Both the position numbers and the translations under genes were made by a program. Positions 18,987 through 28,399 of a stretch of 64,000 nt of DNA are shown piece after piece; position 1 is the stretch's first letter; every line of letters starts with the position of its first letter. This DNA is from Chrysogorgia sp. JL179-B06 (lineage: Eukaryota; Cnidaria; Anthozoa; Scleralcyonacea; Chrysogorgiidae): the NCBI GenBank assembly GCA_035772405.1, contig JAYKKM010000223.1, positions 266,597 to 330,596 of the forward strand, read 5' to 3'. The notes under the pieces were generated by a model. That model was not told the origin of the DNA and did no database searches. It saw only the letters and a program-made list of their open reading frames with translations.

Positions 18987-18995
18987 TTTTATATA
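18987..18995 (-). promoter_or_regulatory. TATA box for the leftward nuclease-like gene
   Basis: On the minus strand this reads TATATAAAA, about 40 bp upstream of the preferred ATG and just downstream of the palindrome array at 19010-19215. Confidence 0.55.
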
Positions 18996-19009
18996 GACCC
19001 CATGCATAG

Positions 19010-19215
19010 TGACGTCACACTTGTAACGAGGTAACGTTACCTTAGTACTCATACGCCCGATTATTATTCTGTGCCCGAACGTTTACATGTAGGTAACGTC
19101 ACCCTTGTAACGAGGTAACGTTACCTGGAGGTAACGTTACCTTGAGTGACGTCACCCTTGTAACGAGGTAACGTTACCTTGAGTGACGTCACCCTTGTAA
19201 CGAGGTAACGTTACC
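19010..19215. promoter_or_regulatory. internal copy of TIR palindrome array, divergent promoter
   Basis: It carries five exact GTAACGTTAC palindromes and TGACGTCA sites at 19010, 19147 and 19184, in blocks matching the inner part of the TIRs. The outer TIR end is absent. It lies between a leftward TATA box (18987-18995) and a rightward one (19311-19317), so it probably serves two promoters. Confidence 0.7.
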
Positions 19216-19310
19216 TTGATAAAGAGATGACGTATACTTTCGACGTGATTTGATTGGTTGGACATGTGATTTGATTAGTTGGACATGTCTGAACATGAAC
19301 GAGCTGAGAG

Positions 19311-19317
19311 TATAAAT
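19311..19317 (+). promoter_or_regulatory. TATA box for the GRF zinc-finger gene
   Basis: TATAAAT in GAGAGTATAAATTGAAAAGG, 54 bp upstream of the ATG at 19371. Upstream, GATTTGATT(G/A)(G/A)TTGGACATG is repeated twice (about 19247-19288). Confidence 0.55.
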
Positions 19318-19370
19318 TGAAAAGGACGGAGCAAACATACCACAATACATATACAGCTCAAGTTAGTGAG

Positions 19371-19393
19371 ATGGAGTGTTTACATGGAAAACC
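19371..19393 (+). pseudogene. 5' end of GRF zinc-finger gene, split by the nested transposon
   Basis: The ATG at 19371 starts a Cys/His-containing frame that is cut after the second base of codon 8 by the nested element. The aaaacc duplication (19388-19393) is the last part of the coding piece. The remainder lies at 26551-27085 in a compatible phase. Confidence 0.6.
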
Positions 19394-19417
19394 TACGGTG
19401 GCCCATATACGCAGTGT

Positions 19418-19750
19418 ACAAATATATATTCCAGTGCACAAACATATATTCCAGTGCACAAATATATATTCTAGTGCACGAATATATATTCCAGTGCACA
19501 AATATATATTCCAGTGCACAAATATATATTCCAGTGCGCGAATATATATTCCAGTGCACAAATAAATATTCCAATGCACGAATATATATTCCAGTGCACA
19601 AATATATATTCCAATGTACAAATATATATATATTCCAGTGCACAAATATATATTCCAGTGCACAAATAAATATTCCAATGCACAAATAAATATTCCAATG
19701 CACGAATATATATTCCCAGTGCACAAATATATATTCCCAGTGCACAAGAG
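19418..19750 (+). repeat. subterminal 20-bp tandem array, left
   Basis: About 16 units of AAATATATATTCCAGTGCAC with small variants (CGAATATATATTCC, AATAAATATTCC). Open frames here are a by-product of the repeat. Confidence 0.92.
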
Positions 19751-19849
19751 TAACTCGAAGACTGGGAACGAGCCAGACACATGAGTTAGACCTGACATGC
19801 ATACAAGCGTATGCATAACATGAATAAAGTCAGACATTAATTTTTAAAA

Positions 19850-22800
19850 ATGTTCTGCAAGTTTTGTGGCGGGAGCGTAGAAGGTTCATTCCAATTTTGC
19901 CCTTCCTGTGGAAAGAATATAGAAGTAGCTTCTACTGCATCTTCTAGTAGCTGGAGTCCGCTCATAAAACACCACTCAAAAGCGTCGACCACCAGCATTT
20001 GATGGCGGCAAAGGAGAGTCAGGAGACCCGACGGTAACGAAGAAGGCCAAGGAACTGCCAAATTACAAGTCTTTCGCGGCCCAAAAATCTCGTGAACGCC
20101 AAACATTCTTCAAGACGAAGCCGCGTCAGGCAAACAACCCTACTTATGTGACGATAAACGTCGGTATTTTGGAGTATCATGACGATATCTTAAAGCTAGT
20201 GAGAGGAAGCTCACTTCCATTAAAAATCAATGTTCAGGCCACGTATGAAGAACTCCTGGAATCAGCATTGCAGAAACGTGAAGCCTACGATAGTAGCTAC
20301 TCTCGTGATAGGGGTTATGTGCTTGCCTACCCAGGACGCTTCAATAGCCAATCTTGTTCCTGGAACAACAGAAGATTTTACTCTTATAAAATACAAAGAG
20401 GGTTTGGGAAAGTCATACTCCAGGATCACCTTATATCTTGCACCAGTGACGAAGAAAAGTGACTTGCGTGATAGAGATGATAGAGAAATTACAAAAGAAG
20501 TGCCCGAAAAAGAGAATGCAGAAGTTAGGTGTGATGTCGGCATTACCTATGATGTCGATGAACAAGTAGCCATGTTTCTACAAGAAACGTCAGAGGAAAT
20601 GGTCCTAAACTCAGACGATGAATACTCATTTTTGGCCACTGACTTCTTGTAAGTACATGACAGTAATATTTTATTTAAAAACTTAGGTCACACGTTATAA
20701 TATCGGCCACTTTCACTTTTATTCTGCACCCCTCTATTGAGGACATTGGTTTACATTGCCACTCCTAGGATTTTCCATGATTTTCCCTTTTTTTTACCCT
20801 CCCCCCAGAATTTTCACTTTTGGTTCACACTGCTCGCTCCCTCAAATCAACGCTCCTTCAAATATATTATCAATTTTTTTAGTATTGTTTGAAAAATAGT
20901 ATATTTTGCCATTTAGAAAATATGAAATAAAATTGAATTTGAGTGCTTTTAAAGTGGATCAAAATAAAACAATGAATTATATGTTAATTTATTGGGCAAA
21001 AGTATTAATAATATATTTTACCAAATAAACATTTATCTATAATTTAACTATAAAATTATTAAAAAGTATTACAAATTAATTTATTTATAAAAATATTTAT
21101 TATTATTACAGTACAGTATATTTTACTTTCGAATTTAGACCTGTTGAATTTAACTGAATTGGATGCTGTTGAAGAAAGCCATACGATTTAAGTCTGCAGC
21201 AACATGAAGATACTGCCCCATGCCCAGTCAAAAAGGAGACTAACAGTGAGATGTGCCATGAAAACTCTTCGGCAGAGATATTTTCTGATAAAGTGAAGGC
21301 TCATGTTCAGCAAAATGTAGATGTCGCTGTGCCTAAGCGAAAAATGGTTGTAAGTAGATCATCGATATGGGCATCAACAAAGCCATACTTTAAAAGAAAA
21401 CGGTTTTTCGAGGGAACTGGAATGCTCGAAGTGACGTTTGCAACTTCTGAACAAGAGGAAGATGCCATGGACTTGGGTGGACCAAGGCGCGAATTATTTT
21501 CACTTGTTGTTGGGAGCTATCTGTAGGGATAGTAAGACAGTCATTGGTAAATATACTCTGTAATTGGATTATACATGTAGTTCTTAATGCTCTTGTCTTT
21601 GAAATCAATGCTTTTGGATCTTAGAATAGAATGATATGGGTATAGGAAACTAGGGAAGGGGGCTGCAGATGCTGATACTAAATGTTCTCATTGATAAAAC
21701 CATATAGAAAAATCATATCAAAATAATTGGGTGTTTGCAGACTGCCCCTAATGGAGGAACCACACTACTACAATTATTGTTAAATAACTACGAGCTTCTA
21801 ATATGTTGTTTTCTTATATTTAAACTTTCAGCTACTGAGAAAGGTCATATCATTCGCTTCAACATGAAAGCCTTGCAAGAAGATGAATATCTGATTGTAG
21901 GCAATATGTTAGCTACCATGGTTATGCAAGGTGGTGAACCTCCCCGGATCTTCAGTCCTTCTGTGTGCCCATTACATGGCATGCGACTAGAAAACTGCAG
22001 TCCAACAATTTCCGAGGTCCCAAATGCCACTATCAGGAAATCGTTAGAAAATGTTAGTTATTTTTCCTTGCTGTACTTTATATATACATTCATTTTATCA
22101 ACCTTGTGTGGGCTGCCAATTTCTCTTGCCAAAAGCATGCACTGGGGAAAATGTTGCCAAATTCAGTGATCGTAATAGAGGACTAGCTTGGAGCACTATG
22201 AAACTAATGTTGTGGTATTGAGGATTGACAATGACAAATAATTTAATAATTGCATAATTAATCGATAAGCGATTAATTAATCATTAATAAATGTACGATA
22301 AATTAATCAAGAGTGATGCCATTATGATTTAATGTTGCAATTTAATATAGCTATTGAAAAGCTGTTAGCCAAGATGAATTGAATCAGTATCTACAAACCT
22401 GTGATTGGAGATATGACATTGAAGGCCTACCCATGACCATTGAGTTTGAGAAAAGGCTTTGTTTTGTCCAAGAAGTTGCACAGTATTATGTGATTCTACG
22501 GTGCAAGGCCATGTTGGACCAGTTAATCTCAGGATTAAGCCACTGTCAGGTATTTATTATAGGAGAATAAAATAATACTATACATGTCTACTGTGTGTAT
22601 ATGTGTGTGTTTATATGTGTGTATCAGTGGCCGTGGAAGCTAGATGTATTTTTATATTGCTTGCCCCCCCCCCCCAGATTAGCCCCCCCCCCTACTTCAG
22701 GGGTGGGGCTAATCTAGAGGGGCGGGGGCAAGCATATAAAAAATAAACATAATCGGCAAAAAAAATGGGGGTTATAGCCCACCCTAGCCCCCTGTTCCAC

Positions 22801-23932
22801 GGCCCCTGTGTATACGTGTATATGTATGTACAGAGTATGTGTATGTATATATATACCTTCTGCCATTTTGTTTTACCATTGGAAATTTTACTTTATACAT
22901 GTATGAGGCTTATAAACTTGCTAATACGACAAGAAAATAGATTGTAGAACATACAGTACAGTACTGTACATGTATACTGAAGATACTGTACATGTAATAC
23001 TGTATCCCCAAATGGGAGAGGTCATCCCATACACAGTGACATTGACACCAATTTATGTCCCTGTTAATAGGTGTTATGTAACAGGCCATTCACCTCCAAG
23101 CCAGGTCATGCCAGACTCTTTTGTTTAGCAGAAGAGGCTTGGTCACCTTCTGCCAGTATATGGGTGAAAAAGGTTAAACAAAAAACCCTGATCAACATGT
23201 GTGATATCTTTTTCAGGTTATGGATATCATTCGGGGTAATATTGCAATGGCAGAGTTTATCTTTCTATGCAAGACTGGTAGACTTTCTGCTATTGAACTC
23301 AAACAAATAATGAAACCAGAGTTATCATCCCAAAGGCAATATTAAAAGGATATCAGAAGAAGTGGTTCTTGCCAAATTTCTGGACTTTGTTAATTGCACA
23401 GAAGGTATTCATTTAGAGTACATCACATTTGGGAATTAAGCATATTTTTCATTATTCACCATGTTAAGATAAATTCTTAGAATATAGGTATTGAGCCAGA
23501 TACACCCAAAATGTGCAGCCCAAGGGATGTACAGTATCTGGCCTAATACCAACTTTTAGTGTTAAAATATTGAAATATTAAAATCCTACTGTCACAATTA
23601 AATATCACACTTCCCGTTTTATCACTAGATAAAACACTTCTTGAAGTCTTGAAAGATAGACATGATGACCTGACAGATGAAGAACTGCACTTCATTCCAA
23701 CTATCAAACCAAGCCACATGTTAATGTTTAGTACTGGAGCAGCTATGGTTCCCGTTATTGGTTTTGAGCCTACTCCTTCAATATGTTTTGTGCACGATGA
23801 TACTAAATGTATTCCAAGTGCTCAAACATGTTCCAACAAGCGGAACTTGTATGTTAATGAGGGCACAGTAAAATTATTGTACACACAGGCATTTACTCAC
23901 AGCTTTAAATGAATGGTGGTGTATTCAGTAAA
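19850..23932 (+). CDS. zinc-ribbon plus HECT-type E3 ubiquitin-ligase-like gene, spliced (frameshifted)
   Basis: The ATG at 19850 opens a zinc ribbon (CKFCGG then FCPSCGK). A basic linker (KKAKELPNYKSF) and a VRGSSLPLKI domain follow, to a GTAAGT donor at 20649. Later exons match the HECT fold in order: VTFATSEQEED plus LGGPRRE (about 21430-21495); GHIIRFNMKAL, VGNMLATMVMQGGEPP (exon 21832-22052); an exon ending 22548; RGNIAMAEFIF (exon 23217-23404); and the C-lobe exon from 23629 with LMFSTGAAMVPVIGF and the catalytic-type TCSN cysteine (about 23830). HECT enzymes transfer ubiquitin through that cysteine. Frameshifts occur at about 19940-19990, 20333, 21497, 22370, 23335 and 23900. It is probable transposon cargo or a captured gene. 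Confidence 0.7.
20649..21120 (+). other. intron 1 of the HECT-type gene
   Basis: A GTAAGT donor at 20649 and AT-rich interior. The acceptor is uncertain, with candidates at about 21110-21140. Confidence 0.45.
22626..22810. mobile_element. palindromic foldback element in an intron
   Basis: Ends CAGTGGCCGTGGAAGC and GTTCCACGGCCCCTG are inverted. Inside, poly-C and G-rich arms (GATTAGCCCC / GGGGCTAATC) fold back. TG/TA microsatellites lie on either side (22585-22625, 22808-22855). Confidence 0.6.
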
Positions 23933-25140
23933 ATTTAGAGCAAAATGCCTGTCAGTATATCAGACATGTTAGTACAACAGAAAAGTGTAATGTAGCATTT
24001 GTTGTTAATTTGTGTTAGTTTTGGCATTGAAGATAACACTTAAACAATATGAATTTGCATTTAATTTTCCTTTTTTGATTTGACAACTCATTTCATATAA
24101 GTATAACACAGGGAAATGGGAATGTGCAGAGGTTGGCCAAGTGGGGCATACATGTACCCCCTCTCACCAGATGCTGATCATAATTTCACAGGATATTCGA
24201 GCTGTAATAATCACATGCAATTAAAGTATAATGTCATATGTTAGTATGAATTCTTAAAATTTGCATTAATTTCATAGAGAATTAATTTCCTATAATAAGG
24301 TAATAAATGCTACATAAATGAGCATTATATTTATTTAGTATTTTCACTAGTTCTGTGCTTTTGCCTGTCAAGCATGGAAAAGACAGACAAGCAAAAGCTA
24401 GGCTGGATCATTCTAGTGACAACATGAACATCACTACTTCTGCACATGTTTCCCCCCCCCCCCCCCCCATGAAAAAATCCTGTGATAAACACACTAACAG
24501 TTTTAACAGTTACATTATTACAAATGTTGGTTTTAAATTTATGCCAGTTAGTTTCCTGATAGTAATTTTTAGTTGAATTGCCTGGTATGTGATTTATATA
24601 TATATATATATATATATATTGCTTTTTCTTGCTGTAATCAATTACTTTCCATGGTTGGAACATTCAATTACTATAAATGCTCAAATCAGTGCCCCTCTGC
24701 TAGTAAGTGCCTAGGGCATTAGTTTAGAGCATTTGTAAAACATGATGCATAATAATTCTCACCAGAAAAAAACTGCATAACATTGATCACAAGAAAAACA
24801 TCCATAGTATTATTTACATCCATATTCCATAATCTCAATCAGGAAAACTGCTATGATTGAGAACTGTCTGTACAACTCCAGGGCTTCCTCCAATTTCCAG
24901 GGTGTTGAAAGTTTCCTAAAGTCAAGATGGTGTTGAAGTACTCTTGATAATTAGATACTTCTCTCATAGTCATGACAGTAGTCTGACATATCAGTTATTC
25001 TGTTTGCTTCAACTGGCTGCAAATAGCTGCGTGTTTGACGACATTTCAGGGAGATAAAATAGTTCGTTAGGTCTTCCAGCAAACAGTGTCATGTCGTGAT
25101 TTCCTGATGTAGTGGCTGTTCCAATGAACACGGACGTCGT
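23933..25140. other. region between converging genes of the nested transposon
   Basis: No convincing coding sequence. It contains a C16 run near 24453-24468 and a (TA)n tract at about 24594-24620. It probably holds 3' UTRs and polyadenylation signals of the HECT-type and transposase genes. Confidence 0.4.
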
Positions 25141-25987
25141 CTAACTCTTGCTGCAAAAGCTGTGAAAAAACAAAACCACAGGCATTCCATTTGCAAGATG
25201 TTGGACGTATTTAGCCTCATTTGTGTCAATGAGGTCTTTAAAAAAGTTTATCCACCAGTTCGTGCGTGTTTTTCTTAGGAATGACCACCAACATTCAATT
25301 CTTTGGTTCGAGTGTGAAGAGCCGTATACATGAGCCCTGACACCAGCTCTTTCATCCTGTCCACCACATCGAAAATAGCACTGCATGGATGCCATAACTG
25401 TATTTTCTGTTCCGTTGTCAGTTCTTAAGAGAATTGGACAGCCCATCTCGTTTTGTACAGCTTCAATGAAAAAATTACCGGTTACTGCAGGGGTCATTAT
25501 TGCTTCTTGTAATCTTCAACCAAATTATTCTTCTGCTAAACCCATCGATACATCCGTGTATGGGAAAGCCATACGGCTTAAGCTTGTCGTAGCCATCGGT
25601 GTGCCAAGAGAAATTTGGTCCAGGATTAGTATAATGTCGTCGCTTCAGGGATTTGGCTCTGCGCTCTTGGCAACCGACAGGATCAAGTTCTCGGATAAGT
25701 TGTTCAACAACTCTTCGCGGTATTTGTACACCTTGTAGTTGCAGGCTATGCCACACCGAACGATACCCTCCTGAACAGCCAGGGCCATTTAGTAATTCAG
25801 TAACTCTTTGCCGTATTTCAGCGATATCGAAGTTAACATTTCGTCTTTTCAAGCCCAATCGGTATAGGCCGTTTCCTGAAGCGTCCTCATTGAGAACTGA
25901 ATGTCATGGTACTTGGATAAGAACATCAAAAATCTTGTCGTAAGAATAGCCCTCTTCAAAATAATGCGTGAGAAGCTGGATCTTCAT
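25141..25987 (-). CDS. integrase-core (DDE) transposase of the nested element (frameshifted)
   Basis: From the ATG at 25987 there is a helix-turn-helix-like N-terminus (LLTHYFEEGYSYDKIFDV), then GLKRRNV (about 25860). The catalytic core has Asp in SWHTDGYDKLKPYGF (about 25600), Asp in LLRTDNGTEN (about 25425) and Glu in NQRIECWW (about 25290). WWINFFKDL and a hydrophobic C-terminus follow. Frames change near 25480-25500 and 25890. This is an rve-type integrase domain used as a transposase or domesticated in many animals. It reads opposite to the HECT-type gene. A possible acceptor precedes the ATG, so a 5' exon may exist. Confidence 0.75.
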
Positions 25988-26189
25988 CTGCCTCGGAAAA
26001 GGTATTGTTCTCTATCCTATTTCCACAGGAAGCAACAAAATGTGAAAGAATTGTCCACGGCCTCGACCACAACACGTACAAAACATTGTCTAAATTTCGA
26101 CTAAACAGCAAGTAACATGTAATATTATACTGTAGAGTAATGTTGTTTTAAAACGGGCCAACCTCGCTCCCAGTCTTCGAGTTACTCTT

Positions 26190-26525
26190 GTGCACTGGGA
26201 ATATATATTTGTTGCACTGGGAATATTTATTTGTGCACTGGGAATATATATTCGTGCACTGGGAATATATATTCGTGCATTGGAATATTTATTTGTGCAC
26301 TGGAATATATATTTGTGCACTGGAATATATATATATTTGTGCATTGGAATATATATTTGTGCACTGGAATATATGTTCGTGCACTGGAATATATATTCGT
26401 GCACTGGAATATATATTTGTGCACTGGAATATATATTCGTGCACTGGAATATATATTTGTGCACTGGAATATATATTTGTGCACTGGAATATATATTTGT
26501 ACACTGGAATATATATTTGTACACT
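26190..26525 (-). repeat. subterminal 20-bp tandem array, right
   Basis: The same 20-bp unit as at 19418-19750 but in the opposite orientation, also followed by the CTCGAAGACTGGGA flank. The two arrays are mirror images about the transposon centre. Confidence 0.92.
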
Positions 26526-26544
26526 GCGTATATGGGCCACCGTA

Positions 26545-27085
26545 AAAACCTGCTTCTTGCTCGACCACGAAAAATGGTTCCTTCTGGTTTTGTGGACAGA
26601 AACCTAGCTGTGGGTTTATCTGCTCCGAGGACGACGGATTTGTATTTCAAAAAGCCCTGACGACGTGGAGAAGCACCAGCATGGAACAGCCTAAGTGTCA
26701 GGAACACCATAAACCGGCACAGTTTCGTGTTGTGAAGGATCTGATGAAACCCAGTAACGGTAGACCCTATTTTACGTGCGCAGCTCGTGAAAATCCGTGT
26801 TCCCTATGGATGTGGGCTGACGAGGAACAGATTGAGAAACCGAATTGTCATCACGGACAGCAAAGCGCCATGTATAAAGTGAAAAAGGAGGGTCCTAACA
26901 AAGGTCGAATGTTCTTTTGCTGTTCAAACGAAACGTCGTGTGATTATTTTCAATGGGCACCTGAAGAACCAACAAAGTCGCCCGCGTTGAAGAGCCGTTC
27001 ATACCGTTATTTTACAACTCTTACTCTCAGAAGAACTGAAACATTTATAGAATATAAACAGTTTAAATATTCTCAAAAGAGTTGA
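26545..27085 (+). pseudogene. main part of tandem GRF-type zinc-finger gene
   Basis: Beyond the duplicated aaaacc the frame continues without a stop to 27085. It first gives the rest of a GRF-like finger (FWFCGQ, near 26580). Two complete GRF-type fingers follow, CQEHHKPAQF...GRPYFTC...CSLWMW and CHHGQQSAMY...GRMFFCC...CDYFQW (about 26693-26965). GRF fingers bind single-stranded nucleic acid in NEIL3, APE2 and topoisomerase III. An ATG at 26681 could still give a two-finger product. A role in element replication or repair is inference. The TIR begins about 115 bp downstream. Confidence 0.7.
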
Positions 27086-27199
27086 AACATTTATTGAATA
27101 TAAACAGTTAAACATATAATATGTAGTAAAACCTATATTGTATTGATTTTGTTTTTAAATACATGATTGAAATGATCAAACGTTATAAATGTGTTTCGC

Positions 27200-27497
27200 G
27201 GTGCAAAGGTAACGTTACCTACAGGTAACATTCGGGCGTATGAATACTAAGGTAACGTTACCTCCAGGTAACGTTACCGGTAACGTTACCTCATTACTTA
27301 CTTTCGGGGATGGACGTCATCAGGCGCCGTAACAAGGTAACGTTACCTTGAGTGACGTCACCCTTGTAACGAGGTAACGTTACCCTTGTAACGAGGGTAA
27401 CGTTACTTCGTCCAAAGGGTAACGTTACTTCCGGCGCCAAACGTGCAATGCATTGTGGGGCGCATGCCAGATGGGGGGGGGGGGGGGGTAATCTACT
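27200..27497. repeat. right terminal inverted repeat of the Polinton
   Basis: Complement of the left TIR, including the outer GCATTGTGGGGCGCATGCC block, with a longer G run (about 27473-27488). It holds eight GTAACGTTAC palindromes and one exact TGACGTCA (27353). Confidence 0.92.
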
Positions 27498-27503
27498 CTC
27501 TTA
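27498..27503. repeat. target site duplication, right (ctctta)
   Basis: Identical to 3037-3042. The LINE 3' UTR resumes directly after it (gacgcaacgcg) and ends at about 27545 in ATTGT-type repeats. Confidence 0.9.
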
Positions 27504-27549
27504 GACGCAACGCGTTTAAATAAATTATTGTATTGTATTGTATGTAATG

Positions 27550-27679
27550 CAAACACGAGACGGAAGACTTTACGGGGATTTCAAAGTCCGAGTGCCTATT
27601 GAAAATACGAGCCGAAGGCGAGCATTATTAATGCACGAGGGCTTTGAAATCCCGGTAAAGTCTGACGTCGAGTGTTTGA
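27550..27679. repeat. foldback element 1
   Basis: Arms of about 47 bp (ACGGGGATTTCAAAG and complement) around a short centre. Imperfect hairpin. Confidence 0.65.
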
Positions 27680-27810
27680 ACTATTATTGCAGGTTGGTCT
27701 ATTTTTTTCGCCCATATATATACATTTTAAACTAAATACATTTGGTATAAAATTATAATAATAAAGGGCTAGGGACCTACTAGAAACCTTTCAGGCTTTT
27801 GATTAAGACG

Positions 27811-27959
27811 TAATATATGAAACACGAGGAAGAGTGTTTCATCAGGATATCCAAACACCGAGACGTTTGTTGAAAACCGAGGCGAAGCCGAGGTTTTTTA
27901 ACAAACTTCGAGGTGTTTGGATATCCTGATGAAACACTCTTCCGAGTGTATCATATTAC
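27811..27959. repeat. foldback element 2, near-perfect hairpin
   Basis: Arms of roughly 70 bp (GAGTGTTTCATCAGGATATC and complement) around CGAGGCGAAGCCGAGG. Almost no loop. Confidence 0.75.
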
Positions 27960-28104
27960 ATCTCAAACAAATCAGTATTTTAAGAGAAAATCGAGATGAA
28001 AGTTGGCTTAATTTATGTAATACCATGATCGCCTCGGATTCTTTTGTTCTCTCCGGGAATGTAAACCTCGTATTTTCCTCATTATCCATGCATACGCCTT
28101 TGTC

Positions 28105-28218
28105 GGGGAAATTTAGTAGAAAACAAAAGATTTCTTTGTCTACTAATTTTCCCTCAATCAACCATGCAGGGGAAAATTAGTAGACAAAGAAATCCTTTCT
28201 CTTTTACTAAATTTCCCG
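28105..28218. repeat. foldback element 3
   Basis: Inverted GGGAAATTTAGTAGA-type ends with inner AGATTTCTTTGTCTACTAAT arms. Third hairpin in 670 bp. Confidence 0.7.
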
Positions 28219-28399
28219 CTTGCATATCTATTATAGATATAATATTATAGAACATCTAACTTTTGTTATATATTTAAGTAAAAAAGATGAAAAGAGATAT
28301 AAATATATACAATATGAATAAGGATTTTGGGTTGGCCAAAATGTGGCTAGCACACATAAAAAATATGCTACCAGATTTTGAACAGTACTTTAAGTGATA

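Larger units (their letters stand above)
19394..26544. mobile_element. nested 7.15-kb DNA transposon (IS3EU-like?) with HECT-type cargo
   Basis: Inverted ends TACGGTGGCCCATATACGCA are present on both sides, and the 6-bp duplication aaaacc lies at 19388-19393 and 26545-26550. Each end continues into a 20-bp tandem array in mirror orientation. It encodes a leftward integrase-core transposase and a rightward multi-exon zinc-ribbon/HECT protein. The IS3EU name is a guess from the transposase type, TA-terminal ends and 6-bp duplication. Its coding parts contain several frameshifts. Confidence 0.85.
3043..27497. mobile_element. Polinton/Maverick (adintovirus-like) element, 24.5 kb including a nested transposon
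   Basis: The element is bounded by inverted repeats starting AGTAGATTACC and ending with the complement, with the 6-bp duplication ctctta on both sides. It encodes the full Polinton core set: protein-primed DNA polymerase B, retroviral-type integrase, major and minor capsid proteins, adenain-like protease and FtsK/HerA-type packaging ATPase. A 7151-bp transposon (19394-26544) and a 118-bp MITE (16759-16876) are nested in it. Without the large insert it is about 17.3 kb, within the usual 15-20 kb. Most core genes have frameshifts; the protease, the Bcl-2-like, LRR and bZIP-like genes are intact. It is probably an inactive or badly polished copy of a fairly recent insertion, since the duplications are perfect and the repeats very similar. 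Confidence 0.95.

Noticed and set aside
3043..19230. Polinton ending at the palindrome array near 19215
   Set aside because: That array lacks the outer TIR sequence and any target duplication; the full TIR and ctctta are at 27497-27503.
19366..19837. Tyr/Ile/Cys-rich frames in the 20-bp arrays (also 26190-26660)
   Set aside because: Stop-free tandem repeat present on both strands and mirrored at both transposon ends.
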